Source: DATFYM01 sp035315065 (GTDB lineage Bacteria > Acidobacteriota > Terriglobia > UBA7540). Taken from it: 64,000 nt of DNA. Below are positions 8,761 to 16,479 of the stretch, in pieces (the first letter of the stretch is position 1; each line of letters starts with the position of its first letter). The notes below the pieces were generated by a model, which was given only the letters and a program-made list of their open reading frames with translations, ran no database searches and was not told where the DNA came from. The position numbers were made by a program, and so were the translations under genes. The stretch lies in NCBI GenBank assembly GCA_035315065.1, contig DATFYM010000023.1, positions 21,315 to 85,314 of the forward strand. Reading direction: 5' to 3'.

Positions 8761-11700
8761 ATGGGCAGTGATCGAGCGCGCCTATCTTACGACGAAGAAC
8801 AACAGTATCGATCGGTGGTGATGCAGCAGGGCCGCGTAACCCTGGAAGCGGACTGGAACGAAAGCCAGCAGATCGCGAGCGAAGCACTCCGCCTGGAAAC
8901 GCTGGACATTGTCGGGCCCGCCGGCACTCCCGATGACGGATATAAGATAGTCCTATCGGGCAAGCCCACTACTCCTCCGTATGACTTTCGAATCCATTAC
9001 GGCACGATGTACGTGGGCGGCGTGCGGGCCTTCCTGCCTAATTCCATTCGGTATAGCCATCAGAGCGAGTGGCTGGACGCGAGCGACGATCCCGACTGGG
9101 TGGCTCCCGCGACGCTGGCCCAGACTCCTCCCGCCACCGAGTTCGTGTATCTACTGCTGCGCGAGCAGGAAGTGAGCGCGGTAGAAGATTCTGATTTGAA
9201 GGACGTGGCCTTGGGAGGCCCGGACACGGCGCAGCGCACGCGGTTGATCCAACATATCGCGCGCCTGAGTTCGCAAGCAACTGCGTGTGCATCCGGGTTG
9301 GCGGTTGCGGAAGCAAAGTGGGATTCCGAAGGCTTGGACTTCAACCCGGCGACCATGCGGCTCTCGTCGCGCGGACGCCTGGAAGTGGGCTTCTCAGGCC
9401 AGACCGGCTCCAGCGATCCCTGCCAGCCACAGAACCAGGGTGGTTATCTCGGTGCTGACAACCAGCTCATCCGGGTGCAGATTTCGGGCGTCGATCAGGC
9501 CACCGGCAATCCGACTCTGCTATGGGGATACGACGACGCTTCCTTCCTCTACCGCGTGGATCTCAATTCTGCCACCCCCCAGGTGGTGCACCTCCAGTCA
9601 GCGCCCGTCGACGCATTACACCAGCCCCGCTCCGGACAGACGGTCGAGGTGCTGCGGTCGGCGGCGCTATTGCACAATGGCGAGTACGTCGCTTCCACCG
9701 GTGGCATCGCTGCGACGCTCACCGCGGCCTACGACCCTGATTCGCAGACCATCAACCTGCCCTCGCCCACCACACTTACGTCGGAGTATTTCGACACAAC
9801 CAAAACCCCTCGTGCGTTTCTGCGGGTGTGGGAAGAGCAAAAGGTGTTTACGCCCGGAACGCCCGTGGTCCTTGGCATGACGGGACTTCAGGTGACGCTG
9901 AAGCTCGAGAGCGGCAAGGTCTTCCACCCGGGTGACTACTGGCTGTTTGCGGCGCGTCCCAGCACACCGCAGGAGGTCTATCCAGAGAAATACCTGGCCG
10001 GATTCCAGCCGCCGGATGGACCCCGCCTATGGGCCTGCCCGTTGGGCGTGATCACTTGGAGCCAGGGGCTCGGAACGCTGGCTTCCGACTGCCGAATCCC
10101 TTTCTGTCATCTCACCGACGCGTGCAACCGCGGGCAGGGATGTTGCGAGATCTCCGTGAAGCCTGGGGACCTGACGGCAACCAACACTTTGCAGACGATT
10201 GTCAATCAGGCAGCGAACCCCACTCTCTTGATCCAGGCGGTGGACCCGGGAGCCGCCGGCAACAACATTACGCTTTCCATCTCCAACCAGCAGACCGATC
10301 CGACGTCCGGTTCGACCACTTTCGACCTCACGGTCACTGAGATCGATACGTATAACAGTCTGACGACCGCGCAGATGGAGGGAATCGTCGGTGACGATGA
10401 GGGCGCCGGAACTGCGCCCGGTTTGGCGCACGTGCTGGCGGGATCGGTCAACGTGCAATCGTTGCCCGCCAACAACCAGACCTACACCCTCGCCAGCAGC
10501 CAGGGAGGCAGCGCCCAGGTGAACGTGTTGGATGTTAGTGGCCAGCTTGCCTTCACGCTCCAGGCGAAGAAACCGGGTGTGGATGGGAGTCTCATCAGCG
10601 CGACCATTTCCAACGCCAACATCACCGATAGCTCCTTTACCTTGACCCTGGCCTGGACTAAAACGCAAACGGGCCTTACGCCGGGGAATCTCTTGCAGAG
10701 CGTGCAAACCAACTTCGCCTATGAGATCACCGCCCAGGCGCCCTCCGGAAGCGCGTCCGCCCCCGCCGAAGGCAACACGCAACTTCAGGGCGGTACGGAC
10801 GGCGCGAACGCTACCACGGCTTCCGCGATCCTTTTCGGACAGCCCACGACGATTTGCTTGCTGCCAGGCAACTACCGGCTGGCAGCGCCCTTGCGCCTTC
10901 TTCCGGAACACTCGAACCTCACTATTAAAGCGTGTGGCGGAGGAGTGACGATCTCCGCCGCCTTCGAGAGTCCCCGGGAGTTTGCCTTGGGATTGGTCCT
11001 GGTGGACCGCGCCAGTCATGTTGCGTTGCGCGGTCTCTCGTTCGAGTTGCCGGCGGTGCCCTTGTTCAACGCTGGGTTTAGGCTTGCCAATCTCGACCAG
11101 GAAGCATTGACGCGCGCGGGCGAACAACAACTCGCGAGCGTGGTGGTCGCCATCGGCCTCCGGGTTCTGAGCGGCCAGTGGTTGACGGTGGAGGGCTGTA
11201 CATTCAACTACCCGTCGCTTCAGAGCGGCACCACGTTCACGGTTGGCGTTTTTGCGGCAGGTGACTGTGCGCACCTGAGCGTGAGAGGCAACAGCTTCCT
11301 CGGCGCTCCGTCGGTGTCGACAGGCGCGGCCGGCGGTTCAATTCCGCTGACGTTTGGCTATCTCCAGGCCGAGAACCTGCAAGTCCTCTCGTCGGCGAAC
11401 AGCGGCGAAGCCGGAAGTGCCGCCGCTGGAATTCTGATACCGTCTTCTCTCGATGACGCTACTTTTCACGACAACCGGTTTCAGAATCTGCAGGGCGGGA
11501 TTGTTATTGAGGCAAGCGTCGGCTCGGTGAGGTTTGATTCCAATCAGATGGACTGTTCGGAAGCGGGGATCGATATCCTTTCGTTGGAGTCCTTGGTCGA
11601 TGCGGCCAAGACCGGTCAAACCGATGTCGACCAGGCCGCGACCAGACAACTTGGCCAGCAACTTTCCAGCAAGCTTATCCAGTACGGAGCGTCCATCGCC

Positions 11701-12456
11701 ACCGGTTACCCGCTGCCGTCGTCCTTCATCCCTTCCCGTAAGATCGTGCTCTTGCGGCCGGCGGTCGCGACTGGCTCTAGCGCCGCCGCAGTTGCCAAGG
11801 CGATTCCGGTCTCGAAAACCGCCTCGGACGCGGCGACTCCGGAGGCGGTGAGCACCCAGCCGGCCAGCGCTCCTGCCACGCCGCCAACTCCGGTGACGGG
11901 CGCCGCTTCCGGGCCCGCGTTGCAGTCGCAGATGTACCGTCCGCTTTTGTCGCACATAGTCAACTTCGCGAACGACGCCCTGGCAGGGGCCGAGGGTTCG
12001 ACGCTGGGGCTGGTCGCTAATGTAGCGATCTCGAACAATGAGATCAACGCAGTCCAGCCGGCTGTGGATGGTGTCGCCCTCGCGATTCTGAGCGTCGGCA
12101 AAAACAGAGGCGGCGCGCTCACCATGGTCGGCAACAGGTTGCGCAACCTGTCGGCGACCTATCCCACGGCGGCGGTCTCTTTGCTGGACCGGATTGTGAT
12201 AGCGGGGAACTTGATCCTGAATGAGCAACCGGTGGAGGTCAGCTCGAACGTCCCCTCGGCGCCACCACCCAGCTTGTTGGTGCGTGCGTCGACGGTAGTC
12301 CCGACCTGGCCGGGCGAGCGGGTTAGAGCAGTGGCGATCACCGGAAACGTGCTGCGCGGCACTCCGACCCTTCCCCTGAGGTCAATCCTGCCACCGCCTC
12401 TGCCGGTGTTGCCCTCGCCCATGGACCGCTGGGAGGCTTACAACACCGAGGTATGA
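8761..12456 (+). CDS. DUF6519 domain protein with C-terminal beta-helix
   Basis: A 1231-residue protein starting at an ATG preceded by GAGGAGG. The N-terminus (RLSYDEEQQYRSVVMQQGR, then LEADWNE) is typical of DUF6519 proteins, which accompany phage-tail-like baseplates and eCIS loci. Residues about 480-690 contain repeated beta-rich segments (AAGNNITLSIS, FDLTVTEIDTYNSL) resembling an inserted domain of tail-sheath proteins. Residues about 700-1150 contain the asparagine-ladder pattern of a right-handed parallel beta-helix (FDSNQMDCSEAGI, VAISNNEINAVQ, AITGNVLRG), as in pectate-lyase-like and tail-spike folds. It could be a tail fibre or host-contact protein of the particle. DUF6519 assignment is good; the receptor-binding role is inference. 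Confidence 0.75.
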   Translation: MGSDRARLSYDEEQQYRSVVMQQGRVTLEADWNESQQIASEALRLETLDIVGPAGTPDDGYKIVLSGKPTTPPYDFRIHYGTMYVGGVRAFLPNSIRYSHQSEWLDASDDPDWVAPATLAQTPPATEFVYLLLREQEVSAVEDSDLKDVALGGPDTAQRTRLIQHIARLSSQATACASGLAVAEAKWDSEGLDFNPATMRLSSRGRLEVGFSGQTGSSDPCQPQNQGGYLGADNQLIRVQISGVDQATGNPTLLWGYDDASFLYRVDLNSATPQVVHLQSAPVDALHQPRSGQTVEVLRSAALLHNGEYVASTGGIAATLTAAYDPDSQTINLPSPTTLTSEYFDTTKTPRAFLRVWEEQKVFTPGTPVVLGMTGLQVTLKLESGKVFHPGDYWLFAARPSTPQEVYPEKYLAGFQPPDGPRLWACPLGVITWSQGLGTLASDCRIPFCHLTDACNRGQGCCEISVKPGDLTATNTLQTIVNQAANPTLLIQAVDPGAAGNNITLSISNQQTDPTSGSTTFDLTVTEIDTYNSLTTAQMEGIVGDDEGAGTAPGLAHVLAGSVNVQSLPANNQTYTLASSQGGSAQVNVLDVSGQLAFTLQAKKPGVDGSLISATISNANITDSSFTLTLAWTKTQTGLTPGNLLQSVQTNFAYEITAQAPSGSASAPAEGNTQLQGGTDGANATTASAILFGQPTTICLLPGNYRLAAPLRLLPEHSNLTIKACGGGVTISAAFESPREFALGLVLVDRASHVALRGLSFELPAVPLFNAGFRLANLDQEALTRAGEQQLASVVVAIGLRVLSGQWLTVEGCTFNYPSLQSGTTFTVGVFAAGDCAHLSVRGNSFLGAPSVSTGAAGGSIPLTFGYLQAENLQVLSSANSGEAGSAAAGILIPSSLDDATFHDNRFQNLQGGIVIEASVGSVRFDSNQMDCSEAGIDILSLESLVDAAKTGQTDVDQAATRQLGQQLSSKLIQYGASIATGYPLPSSFIPSRKIVLLRPAVATGSSAAAVAKAIPVSKTASDAATPEAVSTQPASAPATPPTPVTGAASGPALQSQMYRPLLSHIVNFANDALAGAEGSTLGLVANVAISNNEINAVQPAVDGVALAILSVGKNRGGALTMVGNRLRNLSATYPTAAVSLLDRIVIAGNLILNEQPVEVSSNVPSAPPPSLLVRASTVVPTWPGERVRAVAITGNVLRGTPTLPLRSILPPPLPVLPSPMDRWEAYNTEV

Positions 12457-12496
12457 GCGGGCGCTTTACTAGTGTCCTGGAACATCCGATTCTCGA

Positions 12497-12637
12497 CACC
12501 CCCTCAACCCCGGCCACTCTCTCCCAAAAGGGCGAGGGGAGCAGTAATCTGAATTCACTACCCTCGCCCCCTTGGGGGAGAGGGTGGCCCGCAACCGGCG
12601 ATTTCTCCAGCCGGGGCGGGCCGAGTGAGGGGGTTCC
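12497..12637. repeat. Imperfect inverted repeat, CCTCxCCC/GGGxGAGG type
   Basis: The gap after the DUF6519 gene holds a dispersed palindromic repeat: CCCCCTCAACCCC with CTCTCCC on the left, and GGGGGAGAGGGTGGCC with GAGTGAGGGGG on the right. Related words recur at 59064-59145 in the same window, so this is a multi-copy element and not a gene-specific terminator. It could still fold in RNA and stop transcription before the DUF4157 gene. Confidence 0.6.
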
Positions 12638-12709
12638 TCGGGAACGATCTCATGAATGTTCCCTCAAGCCCCCTTAAGTGAACAGTATTGGGGTTGTAGG
12701 AGCGATCCG

Positions 12710-15310
12710 ATGTTGCACGCGCCCAGCAGCGAAGCGAAGCGGCAGACCACGTCGCCCATCGCGCCGTCTGCGTCTCAGCCGGAACATCAACTGCATCCGC
12801 ACCTGAGTACGGTTGCCGGTCCGCGATCGGCCGGCGTCGCGAGTGGCGGGCCGCCTGAGAGCAAAGGCGGTCCCGCCGGGCGGTCTCAAGTCTGGGCGGA
12901 TCTGCAGAAGACCCACGGTAACCAAGCGGTGCTGCGCATGCTGGGGAGCCGGGCGCGTACCACAACGGCCGCCGCTTCTGCTGCCGCCGGCGTTCTCCAG
13001 AGAAAATGTGCCTGCGGCGGTTCAACCCAGACAGGCGAGGAATGCGCTGAATGTAAGCAGAAGCGCGAAGAGGGGGCGGAAGGCACCGGGGGCACGCTCA
13101 CTGCTCCAATTCAAACCAAGCTGGCCGTCAGCGAGCCGGGCGACCATTACGAGCAGGAAGCCGACCGGGTGGCGGACCACGTCATGCGTATGCCAGACCC
13201 CGCCGGGCCGGTCGTGCAGCGGCAATGCGAGAAGTGTGCCGAAGAGCGCGAGCCGCCCGCCGTTCAACGCGTATCTTCGGGGCCGGTGGTGCAGCAGACG
13301 GCTCCCCCTATTGTCCACGACGTGCTGCGCTCCCCCGGGAAACCGCTGGGTGGTGTGACTCGCGCCTTGTTTGAACCGCGCTCTGACCGGGATTTCAGCC
13401 ACGTCCGCGTGCACACGGGCGCTCGCGCCGCGGAATCAGCGCGAGCAGTGAAGGCTCTGGCCTATACCGTGGGGCGCAACATCGTCTTCGGCGAGGGGCA
13501 GCATTCTCCCCATACCTCGGACGGTCAACACCTGCCTGCGCACGAACTGGTTCACGTTGTGCAACAGCAGGGGCAATCCATGTCGAGCAAAGCACCCCTG
13601 GTGATGAATAGGCTACAGTGGAAGTGCGCCTGCGGAGGCTCCGGCGGAAGCGGTGGCGAATGTGCAGAATGTGCGGAAAAGCGGGGAGCAGGCGTCACCG
13701 AGGAGCCTTTCCACGTTCAGGTTCGATCATCGGCTCCGCCGGCGCAGTCCCCGTCATTTTCTCGGGGCGACTACAAATGCGGCTGCGCACCCAACCACGC
13801 GGCGAATGGCACAGGAAGCTTGAAGGAGAAGACGGAGGCCTTGAAGGGAAAGGAATATCATTGTCCGCCGGCTTCGGGCACACTATTCGACATAGAAACA
13901 GCCGGCGGCGCGGGTACCCTGGGGCTGACGAAAATCGACAAGGCCGCCAGCAAACTTATCTGCGCGCCGACGTTCGTCGTCAATCCTACAGCGGGGACAT
14001 GTACGGTCAAAGCCCTGCCGGTAAGTTTGTCGATGATCTCCAAATTTGCTCCCGCCAATGCCAAAAGTCCTACGAGCCGCACGCGAGCCGTCCCCAACTG
14101 TGCCAAATCGGTGCCCGTTTTTGTGAACGTAACCAGCGCAAACGAAGCTCTCATCAAAGCGGGCGAGCAGGAGCATTGTGACGACCACACGCGCGCTTTC
14201 AATCTAACCCTGAAGCCGTGTTCCGCCGCTCTCAACAAGCTTGATGGAACAGATGTCCCGGGGAAGAACGAAGACCAATGCTATGCAGCCGTCGTGGCCA
14301 AGTTGGGATTTGACCCGATCGACTGCACCAAAGAATTCGTGGCTTTGGTGAGCAAAACCCAGGATCGCGACGATCAAGGTATGCACACCTTCGATGAGAC
14401 TCAGGTTTCCGCGAATTGCACTGAGGTCATTGATCAGATTCAGAAATCATCGACGAACAAGATCGGAGATCCGTCGGTAGCTCCTGCGGCATTCATTCCG
14501 GCTGCGACCAAGTGCGGCACGACTTCCACATCTCCGCCTCCGCCCCCGCCCCCAGGTCGTCGAGGCGCTGGGCAGATCCCGCCGACAACGCCCACCTCGG
14601 AGACCGGCGAACTTCGGAGCCTGGCCAGAACAGTTGCCCTGGGGGCGGAACCCGATGCCACAGGAGCCGGGCAGGCACCGAAGGTACAGAATCAGCCAGG
14701 CATCTTTCAGCAGCCGAAAGGCGATTGTGATGCGCCCACCCGTCAGTCAGTGAATATGCCCATACCTTCTTGTTGCACTCAGTCGATGTTGCAGGAAATA
14801 TGGAACCTCAGGGGCACCGCTATTCCGATCTGCTGGAATGCCTTCCGGAAGCTGTTCAAACCGGGTGGAGTGAGTGCAGCGCTTTGGGATCACTTCCGGG
14901 TGCGTCCGAACGATACTCTGCGCGTGGTCAAGATTCAGAACCAGTTCAGCAGTATGCTCGACGTCATGGTTAGCGACCGCATTCAATTCATGTGTCGCGA
15001 TGCAACGGATTCTATGTGCCGCGGCTTTTTTGGCTTTTCCGATCAGTGCTCTAGTACTTCCCCGGTCCACATATGGCTGTGCGGCGGGTACGTCTTTGCC
15101 ACCGTGGGTGGATCAAAATTCCTCGGAGAACCTCATTGGCCGCAGACCTTGATTCACGAATACGCTCACGCTGGGTGCCCAGCGGTAGGCGCAATCTTGC
15201 CCGCAGGAAGCGAGGTTTACGCTTCGAAAGGAGGGTATCCCCCTGCCGATCCTGATGTTGCCATCAAGAACGCCGATTCGTATGCCAACTTTGCGCTGGC
15301 GGTGAGGTGA
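12710..15310 (+). CDS. DUF4157 (eCIS core) protein with second HExxH domain, likely injected effector
   Basis: An 866-residue protein starting at ATG 12710 with TAGGAG seven bases upstream. Residues about 140-300 form a DUF4157 domain, the hallmark of eCIS cargo: EQEADRVADHVMRMP, DFSHVRVHTGARAAESA and LPAHELVHVVQQQG (HExxH). Cysteine motifs of the form KCACGG...ECAEC flank the domain twice. The middle (about 390-620) is Cys-rich and unrecognised, with a GEQEHCDDHTRAF cluster. A Pro-rich linker near 615 precedes a C-terminal domain with TLIHEYAHAGC and NADSYANFAL, resembling aspzincin-type (M35-like) lysine-specific metalloendopeptidases. It directly follows the baseplate genes. An injected protease toxin is the best reading. 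The DUF4157 call is firm; the toxin family is a motif-based inference. Confidence 0.8.
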   Translation: MLHAPSSEAKRQTTSPIAPSASQPEHQLHPHLSTVAGPRSAGVASGGPPESKGGPAGRSQVWADLQKTHGNQAVLRMLGSRARTTTAAASAAAGVLQRKCACGGSTQTGEECAECKQKREEGAEGTGGTLTAPIQTKLAVSEPGDHYEQEADRVADHVMRMPDPAGPVVQRQCEKCAEEREPPAVQRVSSGPVVQQTAPPIVHDVLRSPGKPLGGVTRALFEPRSDRDFSHVRVHTGARAAESARAVKALAYTVGRNIVFGEGQHSPHTSDGQHLPAHELVHVVQQQGQSMSSKAPLVMNRLQWKCACGGSGGSGGECAECAEKRGAGVTEEPFHVQVRSSAPPAQSPSFSRGDYKCGCAPNHAANGTGSLKEKTEALKGKEYHCPPASGTLFDIETAGGAGTLGLTKIDKAASKLICAPTFVVNPTAGTCTVKALPVSLSMISKFAPANAKSPTSRTRAVPNCAKSVPVFVNVTSANEALIKAGEQEHCDDHTRAFNLTLKPCSAALNKLDGTDVPGKNEDQCYAAVVAKLGFDPIDCTKEFVALVSKTQDRDDQGMHTFDETQVSANCTEVIDQIQKSSTNKIGDPSVAPAAFIPAATKCGTTSTSPPPPPPPGRRGAGQIPPTTPTSETGELRSLARTVALGAEPDATGAGQAPKVQNQPGIFQQPKGDCDAPTRQSVNMPIPSCCTQSMLQEIWNLRGTAIPICWNAFRKLFKPGGVSAALWDHFRVRPNDTLRVVKIQNQFSSMLDVMVSDRIQFMCRDATDSMCRGFFGFSDQCSSTSPVHIWLCGGYVFATVGGSKFLGEPHWPQTLIHEYAHAGCPAVGAILPAGSEVYASKGGYPPADPDVAIKNADSYANFALAVR

Positions 15311-15428
15311 GATTCCAAGTGTAAATAGCTACGGGCACGCACGGCTGACCACGGTAATCAAGGTGAAGTGGGAACCGGCCGGCCGGAGAGTTCGTCGGAA
15401 GGTATCGATATAACCAAAAATATTTTAG

Positions 15429-15457
15429 TTGACAGCATCCATTGTGGGTGCTATCGT
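15429..15457 (+). promoter_or_regulatory. Possible sigma70-type promoter
   Basis: TTGACA at 15429-15434 and TATCGT at 15452-15457, separated by 17 bases, in an AT-rich pocket (ATATTTTAG just upstream). It lies 120 bases past the effector gene and points into a stretch without a recognised gene. The -35 is perfect; the -10 matches at four of six positions. Confidence 0.35.
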
Positions 15458-15553
15458 AAGGGTGCTGGGCTCGCTCCTCTAGTATTGGCCAATCGTTACC
15501 AGGGCTCCGGCGCCGAGTCCAGCGAACGGACCCATTGAAGGGAGGTCCGGTCG

Positions 15554-15643
15554 ATGCCGCGGTTGGTGGGTGTGAAGTGCGAGGCTTCGGCATTGAACAC
15601 GTGGAGCGCTCAGAGGTTGAGGACGCGAGCGGTCAAGGGGTAA
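15554..15643 (+). CDS. Possible small ORF behind the 15.4-kb promoter
   Basis: A 29-codon ORF (starting MPRLVGVKCEAS) has GGGAGGT nine bases before its ATG and lies about 100 bases downstream of the promoter-like sequence. It is basic and matches nothing I know. The surrounding 770 bases (15311-16080) hold no other credible gene, only this ORF and the 52-bp tandem repeat. It may equally be a relic of a larger decayed gene. Confidence 0.2.
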   Translation: MPRLVGVKCEASALNTWSAQRLRTRAVKG

Positions 15644-15850
15644 GTTACGACAGGCCCAAGCCGATCCAGCAACGGGCGGCTTGGCAGTCTTCGTCGCCGG
15701 AAAGTTGTTGATTAACGCGCTTGCTTTCTGAAGATTACGGACGGATGCATGGCTTCAGATGTTCAGGATAGAGGGTACGAAGGGGTTGGGACGAGGGGCG
15801 CTGAGAGAGTTGTTGCCGGGGCGATGGTCACTGAAAACGCGAAAAAAGGT

Positions 15851-16017
15851 CAAACGAAGCCAATGATGTGCTGTAGAATCAACAACATGAACTCCAAAAC
15901 GAAGCCAAAACGGAGCCAATAACTCCTTTAGAATCGAATTGCCCCTGAAAACGAAGCCAAAACGGAACCAACAAGCCCTTTAGATTCGATGTGCCCTAAA
16001 AAACGAAGCCAATCCTT
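15851..16017. repeat. Tandem repeat, about 52-bp unit, 3-4 copies
   Basis: The word AAACGAAGCCAA recurs at about 15852, 15896, 15948 and 16000 (spacings 45, 52, 52). Each copy is followed by CGGAGCCAA or a variant, then CTTTAGAATCGA and GCCC. Copies diverge by several bases, so this is an old array. The same GAACGAAGCCA word appears on the minus strand near 42780-42870, so the motif is dispersed. It is not a CRISPR: the spacers are themselves repeats. Confidence 0.7.
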
Positions 16018-16189
16018 CGGCAGGCCATCGTTAGCGTCGCACTTTCGTCTAGAATTCCTTAAGAGTTACTACTAGACGAGTTATTAATAGTCATGAGGAT
16101 GCCAGTCGTGTCCGTTCACGGCGTTCGCATGGAAGACCTCGGCTGCCCGGCAGGAACTCAACACCCCTGACACCTGCCACCCTCCGTCC

Positions 16190-16380
16190 CTCGCTCCCGG
16201 GGGCCGCTGAATCCGGGCGAGGTCTTGCGTGAACAGTCGCCGACCCGCGGGGTTTTCCAACGAGTACTGCCCCGAGGCGAAGACCGCGTCGCGCCCCATG
16301 GTGTAGGCTAGCGCCCCTACGGAAGGCGCGGACTCCGCCACGTGCGCGTCCGTGTGGACCCTCACTCCGTCCAGGCCGAC
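16190..16380 (-). pseudogene. Decayed DUF4157 domain fragment
   Basis: On the minus strand the translation reads DGVRVHTDAHVAESA, then VGALAYTMGRDAVFASGQYS, which is clearly the DUF4157 signature that is also intact in the effector gene 3 kb away. The position where HELxHVVQQ should follow reads FTQDLARIQRPPG, so the zinc motif is gone. No plausible start or C-terminal domain remains. It is a relic of a second eCIS cargo gene lying in opposite orientation, and it ends close to the start of the GH9 gene. Confidence 0.75.
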
Positions 16381-16479
16381 CGCGCTTCCGCAGCAAATAT
16401 ACCCATTGCAAAATTCGCAAGAAAGCGCCAAACTCATCGGCCGGAGCTTTCTAGATTACGACGAAGTGAGCTCATCGTC

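Noticed and set aside
10027..11274. Minus-strand open frame of 415 codons inside the DUF6519 gene
   Set aside because: No domain, no ribosome site, and a conserved protein on the other strand.
1..15310. A complete prophage at the left end
   Set aside because: There are no capsid, terminase, portal or integrase genes here. DUF6519 and DUF4157 neighbours fit an eCIS better. The left flank would be needed to be certain.
15851..16017. Regularly spaced repeat that could be taken for a short CRISPR array
   Set aside because: The intervening sequences are themselves similar between copies, copies are degenerate, and no cas gene is present in the window.
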